A program made the position numbers and the translations under genes. The notes under the pieces are model-generated. The model did no database searches. It saw only the letters and a program-made list of their open reading frames with translations, and was not told the DNA's origin. Shown piece after piece: positions 13,689 to 13,868 of a stretch of DNA of 13,868 nt. Source of the DNA: Gracilibacteraceae bacterium (GTDB taxonomy: Bacteria; Bacillota; Desulfitobacteriia; Desulfitobacteriales; Syntrophobotulaceae); the NCBI GenBank assembly GCA_031263945.1, contig JAISEW010000141.1, positions 1 through 13,868 on the forward strand. The letters are read 5' to 3'. How positions within the stretch are numbered: position 1 is the first letter of the stretch; every line of letters starts with the position of its first letter.

Positions 13689-13716
13689 TGTCGTAAAGTA
13701 ATTTTACTTTACGACA
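13689..13716. promoter_or_regulatory. Large palindromic operator at the ylxM-ffh transcription start
   Basis: Two perfect 13-base arms, TGTCGTAAAGTAA (13689-13701) and TTACTTTACGACA (13704-13716), flank a two-base TT spacer. The element abuts the -10 box of the ylxM promoter and spans the expected transcription start near 13710. That is a classical repressor position. The two-base spacer makes a stable RNA hairpin unlikely, and transcription would begin inside one arm. I do not recognise the motif as a known regulator site. Confidence 0.75.
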
Positions 13717-13745
13717 AGTATACAATATCCGTCAAGCCTTGTCAA
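13717..13745 (-). promoter_or_regulatory. Sigma-A-type promoter of the ylxM-ffh-rpsP-khpA operon
   Basis: On the minus strand a consensus -35 TTGACA (13740-13745) and -10 TATACT (13717-13722, five of six) are separated by exactly 17 bases. A second TTGAC begins inside the spacer. The start near 13710 gives a leader of about 56 bases before ylxM. Confidence 0.88.
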
Positions 13746-13779
13746 GGGAAGGCGACAAATTTGTGTCCCGGAATCCAAC

Positions 13780-13818
13780 AACAAGAAACGGGCGCTTGCC
13801 GGGCGCCCGTTTCTTGTT
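13780..13818 (-). terminator. Strong intrinsic terminator upstream of ylxM
   Basis: Perfect 16-base arms AACAAGAAACGGGCGC (13780-13795) and GCGCCCGTTTCTTGTT (13803-13818) enclose a seven-base loop. On either strand the GC-rich core is followed by a T-rich TTTCTTGTT, so it could work in both directions. It sits 22 bases after the stop codon of the gene entering from the right and 35 bases before the ylxM -35 box, so it insulates the ylxM operon. Confidence 0.85.
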
Positions 13819-13840
13819 ATGATGAAAGAGTGAACCCGCT

Positions 13841-13868
13841 TTACTTCGCGGACCCGAAGGCGTAAACA
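13841..13868 (-). CDS. C-terminal end of an unidentified gene running off the right edge
   Basis: One minus-strand frame enters from the edge and reads VYAFGSAK before a TAA at 13841-13843, 22 bases before the strong terminator. The spacing from stop to hairpin is what one expects at a gene end. Eight residues are too few to identify the product, and the choice of frame rests on that spacing. In many Firmicutes ftsY or smc lies upstream of ylxM, but a terminator between them would be unusual, so I make no assignment. Confidence 0.4.

Noticed and set aside
13655..13716. A riboswitch or T-box leader before ylxM
   Set aside because: The leader is only about 56 bases and the inverted repeat lies across the start itself with a two-base centre; no T-box sequence or terminator/antiterminator pair is visible.

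Overview
The window is a densely packed bacterial chromosome segment, GC-rich over most of its length. Several signs point to Firmicutes. The order ylxM-ffh-rpsP-khpA is typical of that phylum, a MurA/MreB(Mbl)-type pair sits together, Shine-Dalgarno sites are strong GAGGTGA/AAGGAGGTGAT matches, and tRNA genes encode their CCA ends. The GC content and the non-sporulation gene set would fit a Negativicutes-like or clostridial lineage, but that is inference and no 16S gene is present.

Left block (1-6372, all minus strand): an almost gapless run read from right to left as murA, mreB/mbl, a WecG/TagA glycosyltransferase, tcdA, tsaC (Sua5 type), an unrecognised cysteine-rich protein, and a MoxR ATPase whose stop codon touches the window edge. 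Genes overlap or are a few bases apart down to tsaC, so one operon is likely. It joins peptidoglycan precursor synthesis, the MreB cytoskeleton and envelope polysaccharide transfer to two enzymes of the t6A/ct6A tRNA modification pathway.

Middle block (6373-9551): a divergent intergenic region holds an extended -10 promoter for a class II aldolase on the plus strand and a perfect 14-bp palindrome on the murA side. The aldolase meets a Na/Pi-cotransporter/PhoU fusion gene tail to tail, with the stop codons overlapping. Then comes a six-gene tRNA cluster on the minus strand, transcribed in the order Glu(TTC), Gln(TTG), Lys(TTT), Lys(CTT), Gly(GCC), Arg(ACG), behind a strong sigma-A-type promoter.

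Accessory patch (9561-11274): an AT-rich alpha/beta hydrolase gene and a WGR-domain gene, with inverted and direct repeats around the WGR gene. Their composition differs from the flanks, and they sit where rimM-trmD-rplS often follow khpA, so recent insertion or rearrangement is plausible.

Right block (11275-13868, minus strand): the SRP/ribosome operon ylxM, ffh, rpsP, khpA. It is driven by a near-consensus promoter whose start region is covered by a 13-2-13 perfect inverted repeat. That repeat is the most striking unexplained signal in the window. Beyond it lie a perfect 16-bp hairpin terminator and the last few codons of a gene that continues past the right edge.

I found no CRISPR array, transposase, phage gene or obvious new multi-gene system. 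The best leads are regulatory (the ylxM-ffh operator and the murA palindrome), the WGR/hydrolase patch with its repeats, and the unrecognised cysteine-rich protein.
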